NCBI GenBank assembly: GCA_001939945.1
Contig: MOEB01000003.1
Span: 1 to 64,000, forward strand
DNA: 64,000 nucleotides
Direction: 5' to 3'
Source: Aerophototrophica crusticola
GTDB taxonomy: Bacteria > Pseudomonadota > Alphaproteobacteria > Azospirillales > Azospirillaceae
Shown here: positions 1 through 8,255 of the stretch, one piece after another
Layout of the letters: each line of letters starts with the position of its first letter
How positions within the stretch are numbered: position 1 is the first letter of the stretch
Notes under the pieces: generated by a model
What the model was told of the DNA's origin: nothing
The model's input: the letters and a program-made list of their open reading frames with translations, nothing else
The model's database searches: none
Position numbers and translations under genes: made by a program

Positions 1-26
1 ACCATCGGCACGCCAACGGCCACCAA

Positions 27-71
27 AGGGCCGCCGGTCGCGGGAAACCGCACCGGCGGCCTTTCGCTTTT
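27..71 (+). terminator. Rho-independent terminator of a gene left of the window
   Basis: GGCCGCCGGT (29-38) pairs with ACCGGCGGCC (52-61). An inner GCGG/CCGC stem is capped by a GAAA tetraloop, and a T-rich tract follows (62-71). The T-tract is on the plus strand, so it should end a plus-strand gene lying before position 1. Confidence 0.7.
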
Positions 72-127
72 CGGAGTCCGAAACCATCCTTATCCTAGCC
101 GGCATCGTCAACTCCGGGTGAAGAGCC

Positions 128-298
128 ATGCGTGATCAGAAACCCTTGCAGGCCAAGACCCCGCAGGCGCATCCGCGGGATGAAGGCCGGGCCATGCTCG
201 ACGACCGCTGGATCGACGAGAACCAGGCGGCCATCCAATCTTCCAACGACCATGTGGACCGGCATGGCTTGCCATTGGCACGGTACCGGCAGTTCTGA
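128..298 (+). pseudogene. CcdA-like antitoxin C-terminal remnant (56 aa)
   Basis: This small open frame encodes 56 residues. Its second half, RWIDENQAAIQ through GLPLARYRQF, matches the toxin-binding C-terminal half of the CcdA antitoxin family, which is typically an RW-x-EN-x-AI core followed by GLPLARYRQF. CcdA normally also has an N-terminal ribbon-helix-helix DNA-binding half and is about 72-80 residues long. Here the N-terminal 22 residues show no such domain. No CcdB toxin frame follows; the next gene is eutC on the other strand. The ribosome binding site is weak. I read it as an orphan, decayed or truncated antitoxin, though a short functional orphan antitoxin cannot be excluded. Confidence 0.55.
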
Positions 299-350
299 CC
301 GCCCATCGCCCAACTCGCAGGGCCAAACCGCCTCTGGCAGGCATTTACCG

Positions 351-373
351 TTTCCCTCGCGAAGGCGGGGGAG
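351..373. repeat. Half copy of repeat family B
   Basis: A CTCGCGAAGGCGGGGGAG-type hairpin matches the arms of the paired repeats at 23908-24000 and 55506-55530. It lies between the antitoxin remnant and the end of eutC. The rest of 299-443 holds nothing I can recognise. Confidence 0.5.
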
Positions 374-443
374 GCACAAAAGATTGTGGCTCGGCTGGAT
401 CCACGCTGAAGGGCCTCCGCCGAAAGGACCGGGCGCACGCGTG

Positions 444-1220
444 TCAGGACCTCCCGATCCCCGCCCGCGCCTCCTGCCCCAACCCCGGCGCCTCTTCCTT
501 CAGCCCAACGCCGGTGAGCTTGCGGGTCCGCGCCTCCGCCATCAGCCAAGCCAGCTTGTCGGCGGCGAGGGCGTAAGGCATCCCGTCCGGGGGGCGGATG
601 TTGGACAGGCAGTTGCGCTCACTGTCCATCCGCCCGACGCGCGGTGCCCAGGTCAGGTAGCAGCCCAGACTGTCCGCGGCGCTGAGGCCCGGCCGCTCCC
701 CGATGATGACGGCGACGAGGGCGGCCCCCAGCCGCTCCCCCACCTCATCGCCCAGGGCGACGCGGGCTTGGCTGGCCAGGACGATGGGCGCCAGCTTCCA
801 CCCCGGCAGCCGGTCCAGCACGGCGCGCAGGAAGGGCGCCGCGTGGGCGTGCACCGCCGCCGCCGACAGCCCGTCGGCGATGACGAAGGCGGCGTCATAG
901 GGTCCCGGCTCCAGCCCGGCAGCACTGTCCGGCGCCAGGCGACGGCCCTGGTCGGGCCTTTGCAGATAGGTGGGCCGGTCCGGGGCGCGGCTATGGACGC
1001 GCCGCATCTCCAACCCGTCGAGCTGCGCGGCGACGGCGTCCGGGTCGAAAGCCGTGTGCACCGCGTCCCGCGCCCTGGCGTGGGCGAGCTGGAACTCCAG
1101 CAGCGCGGCCGTGGGCAGCCCGTCCCCCGCCCGGCCCAAGCCGATGCGGGCGGGGGTGGCCTGGCGCAGGCGGGCCCAAGGGTCCGGGGCGTCTCCGGGG
1201 GTCGGGGCCTTGTCGCTCAT
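444..1220 (-). CDS. eutC: Ethanolamine ammonia-lyase small subunit
   Basis: This 258-residue protein is the light chain of adenosylcobalamin-dependent ethanolamine ammonia-lyase, which converts ethanolamine to acetaldehyde and ammonia. The sequence has the family opening ([13 protein letters not shown]), the central DGLSA and [14 protein letters not shown] segments and the [10 protein letters not shown] stretch near the end. These are typical of EutC, which contributes to the cobalamin-binding face. The length matches the family (about 250-300). Its ATG overlaps the eutB stop codon (ATGA), so the two subunits are translationally coupled. No carboxysome or other eut genes are in view, suggesting a short, shell-free pathway used for nitrogen. 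Confidence 0.95.
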   Translation of the reverse strand: MSDKAPTPGDAPDPWARLRQATPARIGLGRAGDGLPTAALLEFQLAHARARDAVHTAFDPDAVAAQLDGLEMRRVHSRAPDRPTYLQRPDQGRRLAPDSAAGLEPGPYDAAFVIADGLSAAAVHAHAAPFLRAVLDRLPGWKLAPIVLASQARVALGDEVGERLGAALVAVIIGERPGLSAADSLGCYLTWAPRVGRMDSERNCLSNIRPPDGMPYALAADKLAWLMAEARTRKLTGVGLKEEAPGLGQEARAGIGRS

Positions 1221-2620
1221 GCCGCCACCATGGTCCCGTCGGAGGGGCCCAGCAGGCGGCGGAATGCGGCGTCGCTGGCGGGCAGCTCCTTCACGCGGCC
1301 ATCGGGCCCCAGCATGCCCATGCTTTCCAGCCAGGCCTCGAACTCCGGCGCCGGGCGCAAGCCCAAGGCGGAGCGGATATAGAGCGCGTCATGGTAGCTG
1401 GTGCTCTGGTAGCCCAGCATCACGTCGTCCGCCCCCGGCACCCCCATGATGAAATTCACCCCCGCCACCGCCAGCAGGGTCAAGAGGTTGTCCATGTCGT
1501 CCTGGTCCGCCTCCGCATGGTTGGTGTAGCAGACGTCCACCCCCATGGGAACGCCCAGCAGCTTGCCGCAGAAATGGTCTTCCAGCCCGGCCCGAGTGAT
1601 CTGCTTGCCGTCATAGAGGTATTCGGGCCCGATGAAGCCGACCACCGTGTTCACCAACAGCGGCTTGAAGGCGCGGGCGACGGCATAGGCGCGGGCCTCC
1701 ACCGTCTGCTGGTCCACGCCATGGTGGGCGTCGGCAGAGAGGGCGCTGCCCTGGCCTGTCTCGAAATACATGACGTTGTCGCCTACCGTGTGGCGCTTCA
1801 GGCTGAGCGCCGCCTCCCGCCCCTCCCGCAGCAGGTCCAGGGTGATGCCGAAGCCCTTGTTGGCGGCCTCCGTGCCTGCGATGGACTGGAACACTAGGTC
1901 CAGGGGCGCGCCGCGGTTGATCGCCTCGATACTGGTGGTGACGTGGGTCAGGATGCAGCTTTGCGTGGGGATGGCGTAGCGCTGGCGGATATCGTCCACC
2001 AGCCGCATCAGGGCGATGCAGCCCTCCGTGTTGTCGCTGGCCGGGTTGATGCCGACTACCGCGTCGCCGCAGCCATAGGTCAGCCCGTCCAGGATGCTGG
2101 CGGCCACGCCCTGCGGGTCGTCGGTGGGGTGGTTGGGCTGGATGCGCACCGACAGGCGGCCAGGCAGGCCGATGGTGTTGCGGAAGGCCGTGACCACCCG
2201 GGTCTTGCGCGCCACGGCGATCAGGTCCTGGTTGCGCATGATCTTGGAGACCGCCGCCACCATCTCCGGCGTCAGGCCGGGGGCGAGGGCGGTGAGAGCG
2301 GCCGTGTCGGCGTCGTCGGACAGCAGCCATTCCCGGAACTGGCCCACGGTCATGGAGGCGACCGGCTGGAAGGCCACCGGGTCGTGGCTGTCCAGGATCA
2401 GGCGGGTGACCTCGTCCGCCTCATACGGGACTACCGCCTCCTCCAGGAAGGTCTTCAGCGGCAGGTCGGCCAGGGCCAGCCGGGCGGCCACCCGCATCTC
2501 GTCACTTTCCGCCGCGATGCCGGCCAGGGCGTCGCCGGAGCGGAACGGCGTGGCCGCAGCCAGCAGGGCCTTCAGGTCCGGGAAGCTGTGGCGGGTCTGG
2601 CCCAGGGTGGTGGCGTACAT
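1217..2620 (-). CDS. eutB: Ethanolamine ammonia-lyase large subunit
   Basis: This is the 467-residue TIM-barrel heavy chain of ethanolamine ammonia-lyase, carrying the active site for the B12-dependent radical reaction. Family hallmarks are present: [39 protein letters not shown] and the [12 protein letters not shown] segment near the C-terminus. The open frame runs 84 bases further upstream, but the ATG at 2620 has a near-perfect GGAGGTGAT ribosome site and gives the usual family length, so I use it. It precedes eutC in an ATGA-coupled pair. The permease gene 214 bases upstream on the same strand probably feeds it. Confidence 0.96.
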   Translation of the reverse strand: MYATTLGQTRHSFPDLKALLAAATPFRSGDALAGIAAESDEMRVAARLALADLPLKTFLEEAVVPYEADEVTRLILDSHDPVAFQPVASMTVGQFREWLLSDDADTAALTALAPGLTPEMVAAVSKIMRNQDLIAVARKTRVVTAFRNTIGLPGRLSVRIQPNHPTDDPQGVAASILDGLTYGCGDAVVGINPASDNTEGCIALMRLVDDIRQRYAIPTQSCILTHVTTSIEAINRGAPLDLVFQSIAGTEAANKGFGITLDLLREGREAALSLKRHTVGDNVMYFETGQGSALSADAHHGVDQQTVEARAYAVARAFKPLLVNTVVGFIGPEYLYDGKQITRAGLEDHFCGKLLGVPMGVDVCYTNHAEADQDDMDNLLTLLAVAGVNFIMGVPGADDVMLGYQSTSYHDALYIRSALGLRPAPEFEAWLESMGMLGPDGRVKELPASDAAFRRLLGPSDGTMVAA

Positions 2621-2636
2621 GGGATCACCTCCGCAC

Positions 2637-2710
2637 CTAGACCCGTTTGCGTCTGACTGGAAACGGGTCCAGCATTTCGTTTTCCTCAGTCGCCGGCGCC
2701 GCATCCGCGG
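2637..2710. repeat. Dispersed repeat, family C
   Basis: The block contains ACCCGTTT...AAACGGGT (8-bp arms) and GACTGGAAACGGGTCC followed by a TTTTCCTCAGTCGCCG-like tail. The reverse complement of 50851-50906 carries the same order of words (AGACTGGAAACGGGTCC, then a CTCCTGAGCCGCC tail). Both copies are intergenic. Confidence 0.5.
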
Positions 2711-2754
2711 CTTGGCTACGCCCGCATGGGCGGGCGCGGCGGCAGTCGCCGCCG

Positions 2755-2785
2755 GAGCGTGTTTACGGTGACCGTAAACACGCTC
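2755..2785. promoter_or_regulatory. Perfect 31-bp palindrome between permease and eutB
   Basis: GAGCGTGTTTACGGT and its exact complement flank a single central base (2770). There is no T-tract on either side, so it is not a standard intrinsic terminator. It lies 50 bases past the permease stop and 135 bases before the eutB start. It could be a regulator operator, an mRNA-stabilising hairpin or part of the adjacent repeat. Confidence 0.6.
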
Positions 2786-2834
2786 TAGGGATGCGCCGCC
2801 CCCCTGCCCCAGGGCAAGGGGGCGGCGTTTGGCG

Positions 2835-4439
2835 TCACGCCCCCACCGCGGGGCGGACCGGGGCGGCCGGGGTGGCGGTGCCCTCGCCCACCGCGCTCTC
2901 CGCGGCCAGGATGGCGGCTTGGCGGGCCTTGATCAGGTCGCCGGTGGGGGGACCCTGGAACCGCTTGCGCTCCAACCCGTACCAGACCAGGGCCGTGACC
3001 ACGAAGAAGGCCAGGGTCACGGTCAGCGCCTTGTCGTTGGGCGGCTGCACCCCGATGAAGAACAGCAGCCCGCAGAACAGGATGGCCAGCACCGCCACCG
3101 GCTTGAACAGGGCGCCCAGGTCGAAGGGCCCCATCTGGGTCCAGGTCCGGCCATGGGCATAGAGGCCCGCCGCCGTGGGCAGGACGTAGGAGATGTAGAG
3201 AAAGATCACGCACACGGCGGTGATGGTGGAATAGACGGGGGTGTAGACCGTGAACAGCACGGCCAGCGCGGCACTGGTCCAGATGGCCGGCACCGGCGTC
3301 CGGTGGCTGGGGCTGACCTTCTTCAGCATGGTGGACCAGGGGAGGCCACCGTCCCGGGCGAAGGCGAAGACCATGCGGCTGGCGGAGGTGACGGTGGCCA
3401 GGCCGCACAGATACTGGGCGATGAAGATGCCGATGTAGAGGGCGAGCTTGATCGCCTCCGGCACCGTCTGGTCCATGATCCAGAAGAACTCGTTCCCCGG
3501 CTGGGCGGCGGCCTTGTCCATGTCCGGCACGGCCAGCACGACCGAGGACAGCATCAGCCAGCCGAACACGCCGGACCACAGCACGGCGTGGATCATGCCC
3601 TTGGGGATGGAGCGGGCGGCGTTCACCGTCTCCTCCGCCGTGTGGGCGGAGGCGTCCATGCCGGTGATGGTATAGGCCGGCAGCAGCAGGCCGAGCAGGA
3701 ACAGGTAGAACAGGCTGCCCGTCTCCGGCCAGGCGTCGCCGCCGGCCGGGCCGGAATAGTTGGTGAAGGTCCACAGCCGCGACAGGTCGAACCCGTCCGC
3801 CACCGACAGCATGGTCAGGGTCAGCCCCACCGCCACCGCCAGGATCAGGTAGCCGGACGCGTCGGTCAGGGACGTGGTCAGCTTGATGCCGTAATGGTTG
3901 ATGGCCGCCTGGCTGAAGGTGATGGCGGCCACCGCCAGGGCCTGGACGGTCAGGCTGTAGCCCGTCGGCTCCGCCGGCAGCAGGGCCGCCGTGTCCAACC
4001 CCAGCACCGGAGCCAGCGACCCGACGAAGAACAGGTAGGTGCCCACGTTGATGGCGGCCAGCACGGTGATCAGGCCGATCAGGTTGAACCAGGCCGTCAG
4101 CCAGCCCAGCCCCTTGCCGCCCAGGATGCTGCCCCAATGGTACAGGCCGCCGGCCGTGGGATAGGCGCTGCCGATCTGCGCCATGGCCAGCGCCACCACC
4201 AGGGAGAACAGGCAGCACAGGGCCCAGCCGATGCCGATGGCCGCCCCGCCCACGCTGCTGAAGCCCAGGTTGAAGGAGTTGATGCCGCCGGAGACGATGC
4301 AGATGATGGAGAAGGAGATGGCAAAGTTCTGGAATGTGCGCATGCGCCGCGACAGCTCCTGCGCGTAGCCCATGCTGTGCAGGACCTTCTTGTCCTCTTC
4401 CAATACGGCGTCGTCGCCGGAACCGCTCAAACCGCTCAT
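2835..4439 (-). CDS. APC-family amino acid/amine permease (probable ethanolamine importer)
   Basis: This 534-residue integral membrane protein has about 12 predicted hydrophobic segments and the amino acid-polyamine-organocation fold. The first helix region (ISFSIICIVSGGINSF) and YPTAGGLYHWGSILGG are characteristic of the GABA permease/BAT1-like subgroup (TC 2.A.3.4). It lies upstream of eutBC on the same strand, so ethanolamine or a related amine is the likely substrate; that is inferred from position only. The start at 4439 has an AGGGGG ribosome site; a longer frame to 4598 would run across the predicted sigma-54 promoter. The window shows no other transporter for the eut genes. Confidence 0.88.
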   Translation of the reverse strand: MSGLSGSGDDAVLEEDKKVLHSMGYAQELSRRMRTFQNFAISFSIICIVSGGINSFNLGFSSVGGAAIGIGWALCCLFSLVVALAMAQIGSAYPTAGGLYHWGSILGGKGLGWLTAWFNLIGLITVLAAINVGTYLFFVGSLAPVLGLDTAALLPAEPTGYSLTVQALAVAAITFSQAAINHYGIKLTTSLTDASGYLILAVAVGLTLTMLSVADGFDLSRLWTFTNYSGPAGGDAWPETGSLFYLFLLGLLLPAYTITGMDASAHTAEETVNAARSIPKGMIHAVLWSGVFGWLMLSSVVLAVPDMDKAAAQPGNEFFWIMDQTVPEAIKLALYIGIFIAQYLCGLATVTSASRMVFAFARDGGLPWSTMLKKVSPSHRTPVPAIWTSAALAVLFTVYTPVYSTITAVCVIFLYISYVLPTAAGLYAHGRTWTQMGPFDLGALFKPVAVLAILFCGLLFFIGVQPPNDKALTVTLAFFVVTALVWYGLERKRFQGPPTGDLIKARQAAILAAESAVGEGTATPAAPVRPAVGA

Positions 4440-4593
4440 GACCGTACCCCCTGCCCGTTGTTGCTTTGGTTGTCGGGTCCTGGGTCGTGTCTCCCCACTA
4501 TGCAGTCGGCACCCCCGGCCGCCGCATTCTTGGGCAGGAAGTGGATTGCCCATCCCCGCCGCGCCGCGGTTCAGCCGCGGTCGCGTCTTCCTC

Positions 4594-4609
4594 AGCAACT
4601 ATTGGGCCA
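4594..4609 (-). promoter_or_regulatory. Putative sigma-54 promoter for permease-eutBC
   Basis: On the minus strand TGGCCCA-N4-TTGCT keeps the invariant GG and GC at -24/-12 with correct spacing. The predicted transcript start is near 4583, about 145 bases before the permease ATG. Sigma-54 control would fit use of ethanolamine as a nitrogen source. Confidence 0.55.
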
Positions 4610-4991
4610 GAGAAACTGGAATCGCGCCAGGGGCCGAAGGGGTCAGGGCTGGCCGGGCGGGGTAGGGGATGCTGCCGACGCCTTGCCGGGGCGGCCGCGC
4701 AGCCGCGCCATCAACCCGGCGCAGGCGGCGAGGATCAAGCTGCCCAGGGCCGCTTGGCGATAGCGGACGGGGCAGGGGGGCTGTGTCGGCGTCGGCATGG
4801 CGGGCCCCATCGGTCACTGCATCGGGTACTGGGATTGCAGGTGCCGTGCCAGGGTGGAAGCCGTGCAAGTGCTGCCCAATCCAAAGGCAGGGCAGGGCGG
4901 TTGCCTGAAATCTGGGCGGCGCATCGGGCAAGTGGCGCGCGTTTGTGCGGCCCTGCCGGCCGGCCCCCCGGGATTCCCGCGGCCTTCCGCT
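4610..4991. other. Divergent regulatory region, no gene seen
   Basis: This stretch lies between the two back-to-back sigma-54-like promoters. It holds no convincing coding frame. Sigma-54 promoters need upstream activator sites, so NtrC-like or other enhancer-binding-protein sites may lie here, but I could not identify one with confidence. Confidence 0.4.
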
Positions 4992-5007
4992 TGGCACGGT
5001 GATTGCT
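4992..5007 (+). promoter_or_regulatory. Sigma-54 (RpoN) promoter of the guanidine operon
   Basis: TGGCACG-N4-TTGCT matches the sigma-54 consensus at every defined position. The expected transcription start is about 5018, which places the first transcribed bases immediately at the 5' edge of the guanidine-I riboswitch. Confidence 0.85.
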
Positions 5008-5018
5008 GAACACCCCGG

Positions 5019-5137
5019 CATGGACGCTAGGGTTCCGGTGCCGCGGGCTTCACCCCCGCCGCATGACTGGTCCGAGAGCAGCCGCCCGGCGGGAGACATC
5101 CGCCGGGTACACGGCGGGACAAAAGCCCGGGAGATCG
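5019..5137 (+). ncRNA. Guanidine-I riboswitch (ykkC class)
   Basis: The conserved ykkC blocks occur in order: GCTAGGGTTCCGG (5026-5038), GACTGGTCCGAGAG (5065-5078), and ACACGGCGGGACAAAAGCCC with GGGAGA (5110-5134). Paired P1-P3 arms lie between them. A hairpin of GAGATCGCGGTGGC with GCCACACGGTCTC (5131-5167) follows. It has no T-run, so control may be at translation or through another platform. The riboswitch senses guanidinium and precedes guanidine transport and degradation genes here, which strongly supports the operon's role. Confidence 0.95.
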
Positions 5138-5205
5138 CGGTGGCAGGGTTGGCACGCCACACGGTCTCGCCAACCCGAATTCTGAGAACGGAAGGGGGTT
5201 GGACC

Positions 5206-6282
5206 ATGCTGGCACGCCGGACCTTGTTGCGCCTCACGGCGGCGCTCTCCCTCATCGGCCTTGCCCTGGTGCCTGCGGCGGCCCAGGCCCAGGCAAAGAA
5301 GGAATTCAAGCTGGCCTGGTCCATCTATGTGGGCTGGGTGCCCTGGCAGTGGGCCGAGGACAACGGCATCGTCAAGAAGTGGGCCGACAAGTACGGCATC
5401 AAGATCGACGTGGTGCAGTTCAACGACTATGTCGAGTCCATCAACCAGTACACGGCCGGCAGCTTCGACGCCCTGACCGTCACCAATATGGACGCCCTGT
5501 CCATCCCCGGCACCGCCGGCGTGGACACCACGGCCGTGATCGTGGGCGACTTCTCCAACGGCAACGACGCCGTGATCCTGAAGGGCAAGGACAGCCTGGC
5601 CGCGCTGAAGGGCCAGAAGGTCAATTTGGTTGAATTCTCCGTCTCCCACTACCTGCTGGCGCGGGCGCTGGAGAGTGCCAAGCTGACCGAGCGGGACGTG
5701 ACCGTGGTCAACACCTCCGACGCCGACCTGGTGGCGGCCTGGGGGACCAAGGACGTGACGGCGGTGGTCACCTGGAACCCGCTGGTCTCCACCATCCTGG
5801 GGAACAAGGACGCCAAGTCGGTCTTCGACAGCAGCAAGATCCCGGGCGAGATCATGGACCTGCTGGTGGCCAACACCGCGGTGCTGAAGGACAACCCGGA
5901 CTTCGGCAAGGCCCTGGTGGGCATCTGGTACGAGACCATGGCCGTGATGTCCGCCGACACGCCCGCCGGCAAGGCGGCGCGGGAGGCCATGGGCAAGGCC
6001 ACCGGCACAGACCTGGCCGGCTTCGACGCCCAGCTGAAGACCACGCGCATGTTCTACACCCCCACCGACGCGCTGGCCTTCGTGCGCAGCGGGGACCCGA
6101 AGACCACCATGACCCGGATCGCCACCTTCCTCTATGACCACGGCCTGCTGGGGCAGGGCGCGCCCAACGCCGAGGCCGTGGGCATGGCCTTCGCCGACGG
6201 CAGCACCTGGGGCAACCCCAAGTTCGTCAAGCTGCGCTTCACCGACCAGTGGATGGCCCTGGCGGCGGAAGGGAAGCTGTGA
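5206..6282 (+). CDS. Guanidine ABC transporter, periplasmic binding protein
   Basis: This 358-residue exported protein of the NMT1/TauA/SsuA-like periplasmic binding family is the type linked to urea-carboxylase regions. A signal peptide (about 28 residues, ending in AAAQAQA) precedes the mature start KKEFKLAWSIYVGWVPWQWA. That opening and the TAGSFDALTVTNMDAL segment are typical of this transporter group. The start at 5206 has a GAAGGGGG ribosome site and follows the riboswitch by about 70 bases. It is the first gene of the operon and should capture guanidine (or urea-like ligands) for the permease and ATPase encoded next. Ligand identity rests on the riboswitch and neighbours. Confidence 0.9.
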   Translation: MLARRTLLRLTAALSLIGLALVPAAAQAQAKKEFKLAWSIYVGWVPWQWAEDNGIVKKWADKYGIKIDVVQFNDYVESINQYTAGSFDALTVTNMDALSIPGTAGVDTTAVIVGDFSNGNDAVILKGKDSLAALKGQKVNLVEFSVSHYLLARALESAKLTERDVTVVNTSDADLVAAWGTKDVTAVVTWNPLVSTILGNKDAKSVFDSSKIPGEIMDLLVANTAVLKDNPDFGKALVGIWYETMAVMSADTPAGKAAREAMGKATGTDLAGFDAQLKTTRMFYTPTDALAFVRSGDPKTTMTRIATFLYDHGLLGQGAPNAEAVGMAFADGSTWGNPKFVKLRFTDQWMALAAEGKL

Positions 6283-6338
6283 GGGCGATGGTGTGCAAGT
6301 GCCGCGGAACCCTGGGAGGCTGAACGCCGCCCCATGGT

Positions 6339-6467
6339 CCCCTCTCCCAGGGGGAGAGGGACAGGGTGAGGGGTGGTGCGACCAGGACAGCAGGAGCCTG
6401 CCCGCAGGTTTCCCTTTCCGGAAAGGCTCTAACCCCTCTCCCTGTCCCTCCCCCTCAAGGGGAGGGG
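6339..6467. repeat. Paired inverted repeat, family A (intergenic copy)
   Basis: Arm 6339-6374 begins CCCCTCTCCCAGGGGGAGAG and arm 6432-6467 is its near reverse complement. Each arm can itself fold into a hairpin. They flank a 57-base spacer between the binding-protein and permease genes. The remaining intergenic DNA (6283-6594) shows no gene. Confidence 0.75.
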
Positions 6468-6594
6468 ACGCGGTGGAACCGTCCAACCTGAACTTGAATT
6501 GGGTGCGCGTGGGACGGAGCCCCTTTTGTGCCTGCCCAATGTCAACCTCGGCTGAATGCCTGGCTTGAAACGCCTTTCTGGAAAGGCCCGACCC

Positions 6595-7416
6595 ATGCGG
6601 CTGATCAACCGGCGACCGGAGCGCGGCACCTGGCTGTTGCTGGCGGGGTTGCCCTTCGCCCTGGCGGTGGGGGCGTACCTGGTGGCATCCGGGCTGCGGC
6701 TGGCGGAGAACCCGGACGACAAGCTGCTGCCCGGCCTGTCCACCCTGGGGTCCGCCCTCTGGCGGGTGGCGGTGGAGCCGGACCGGCGCACCGGTGACAT
6801 CCTGCTGTGGGCCGATACGGCGGCCAGCCTGGGGCGCCTGCTGGTGGCGCTTGGCATCGCCTCACTCTCCGCCCTGCTGGTGGGGGTGGCGGCGGGGCTG
6901 GTGCCCCATGTGCGGGCCCTGCTGTCGCCCTTCGTCACCGCGGTCTGCCTGGTGCCGCCCCTGGCGGTGCTGCCCATCCTGTTCATCGCGCTGGGGCTGG
7001 GGGAGGCGTCGAAGGTCGGTTTGATCGTGCTGGGCATCACCCCCTTCCTGATCCGTGACCTGATATTACGCGTAGACGACCTGCCCCGGCAGCAGATCAT
7101 CAAGGCCCAGACCCTGGGCGCCGGGACCTGGCTGGTGGCAATCCGGGTGGTGGTGCCCCAGGTGCTGCCGCGGATGGTGGACGCGGTGCGGCTTTCGCTG
7201 GGGCCGGCCTGGCTGTTCCTGATCTCGGCGGAAGCCATCGCCGCGGAGTCCGGCCTTGGCTACCGCATCTTCCTGGTGCGGCGGTTCTTCGCCATGGACG
7301 TGATCCTGCCCTACGTGGCCTGGATCACCCTGCTGGCCTTCCTGATGGACTGGGGCTTGCGCAAGCTCCAGGGCAAAGCCTTCCCCTGGTACGAAGCGGC
7401 ACGGAGCGGGTCATGA
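6595..7416 (+). CDS. Guanidine ABC transporter, permease
   Basis: This 273-residue inner-membrane protein of the BPD_transp_1 fold (TauC/SsuC/NrtB type) has about six hydrophobic segments. The EAA-like loop that contacts the ATPase is visible around residues 165-195 (AQTLGAGTWLVAIRVVVPQV). I chose the ATG at 6595, which has a GAAAGG ribosome site; the frame is open 39 bases further upstream. Its stop overlaps the ATPase start (ATGA), so the two are coupled. The family-A repeat separates it from the binding protein and could affect relative expression through mRNA processing. Its role is import of the ligand captured by the binding protein. Confidence 0.9.
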   Translation: MRLINRRPERGTWLLLAGLPFALAVGAYLVASGLRLAENPDDKLLPGLSTLGSALWRVAVEPDRRTGDILLWADTAASLGRLLVALGIASLSALLVGVAAGLVPHVRALLSPFVTAVCLVPPLAVLPILFIALGLGEASKVGLIVLGITPFLIRDLILRVDDLPRQQIIKAQTLGAGTWLVAIRVVVPQVLPRMVDAVRLSLGPAWLFLISAEAIAAESGLGYRIFLVRRFFAMDVILPYVAWITLLAFLMDWGLRKLQGKAFPWYEAARSGS

Positions 7417-8243
7417 CCGGGATCAGCGTCCGCGACCTGTGGAAGGAGTATGGCGACCAAGTGGTGCTGGAGAGGGTGAGCCTTGACATCGCCCCCCGCT
7501 CCTTCGTCGCCCTGGTGGGCCCGTCCGGCTGCGGCAAGACCACCTTCCTGAGGATGCTGCTGAGCGAGGAGGTGCCCAGCCGCGGCAGCATCACCTTGGA
7601 CGGCAAGCCCCTGGCGCCGGAGCCGGGGCCCGACCGGGGCGTCGTGTTCCAACGCTACTCCGTCTTCCCGCACCTGACCGTGCTGGGCAACGTGCTGCTG
7701 GGGCTGGAGCTGGGCCGGTCCCGCTTCTGGGGCCGCCTGTTCGGCCCGGCCCGCGCGGCGGCGAGGGCGGAGGCCGCGGCGATGCTGGAGGCGGTCGGCC
7801 TGGGCCATGCCCTGGACAAGTACCCCGCCCAACTGTCCGGCGGCATGCAGCAGCGCCTGGCCCTGGCCCAGGCGCTGGCCGCCAAGCCCAAGGTGCTGCT
7901 GCTGGACGAGCCCTTCGGCGCCCTGGACCCGGGCATAAGGGCGGAGATCCACGCCCTGATGCTGGACCTCTGGCACAGCCGGCCGCTGACGGTGGTGATG
8001 GTCACCCATGACCTCAGCGAGGCGTTCGGCCTCGCCACCCGGGTCATCGCCTTCGACCGGACGCGGACAAGGCCGGAGGAGCGGCTGCGCTACGGCGCCA
8101 CCGTCACCCAGGACATCGAGGTCTGGCCCAAGCGCGTCGCCGGCCAGCCCGACAAGCGCATCCCCCAACCAAACCGCCCCGGCCGGGACGACCCGGCGAC
8201 TTTGGACGGGCCCGGCCGGGACGACCCGGCGCACGCCGCCTGA
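7413..8243 (+). CDS. Guanidine ABC transporter, ATP-binding protein
   Basis: This 276-residue ABC ATPase of the NrtD/SsuB/TauB subfamily has the Walker A motif GPSGCGKTT at residues 36-44, the signature LSGGMQQ at 141-147, Walker B VLLLDEP at 161-167 and the switch His in VMVTHD. It powers the adjacent permease. The C-terminal tail is odd: GRDDPA occurs twice, encoded by an 18-bp direct duplication (GGCCGGGACGACCCGGCG) near 8180 and 8213. The tail is low in complexity and probably dispensable. The gene is coupled to the permease by ATGA overlap, and the next gene follows after 12 bases. Confidence 0.93.
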   Translation: MTGISVRDLWKEYGDQVVLERVSLDIAPRSFVALVGPSGCGKTTFLRMLLSEEVPSRGSITLDGKPLAPEPGPDRGVVFQRYSVFPHLTVLGNVLLGLELGRSRFWGRLFGPARAAARAEAAAMLEAVGLGHALDKYPAQLSGGMQQRLALAQALAAKPKVLLLDEPFGALDPGIRAEIHALMLDLWHSRPLTVVMVTHDLSEAFGLATRVIAFDRTRTRPEERLRYGATVTQDIEVWPKRVAGQPDKRIPQPNRPGRDDPATLDGPGRDDPAHAA

Positions 8244-8255
8244 GGGAGGGCCGCC

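Noticed and set aside
132-1382. A 416-codon open frame antisense to eutC and eutB
   Set aside because: Its product is Arg/Pro-rich with no family features, whereas eutBC on the other strand are unmistakable. Long antisense frames are expected at this GC content.
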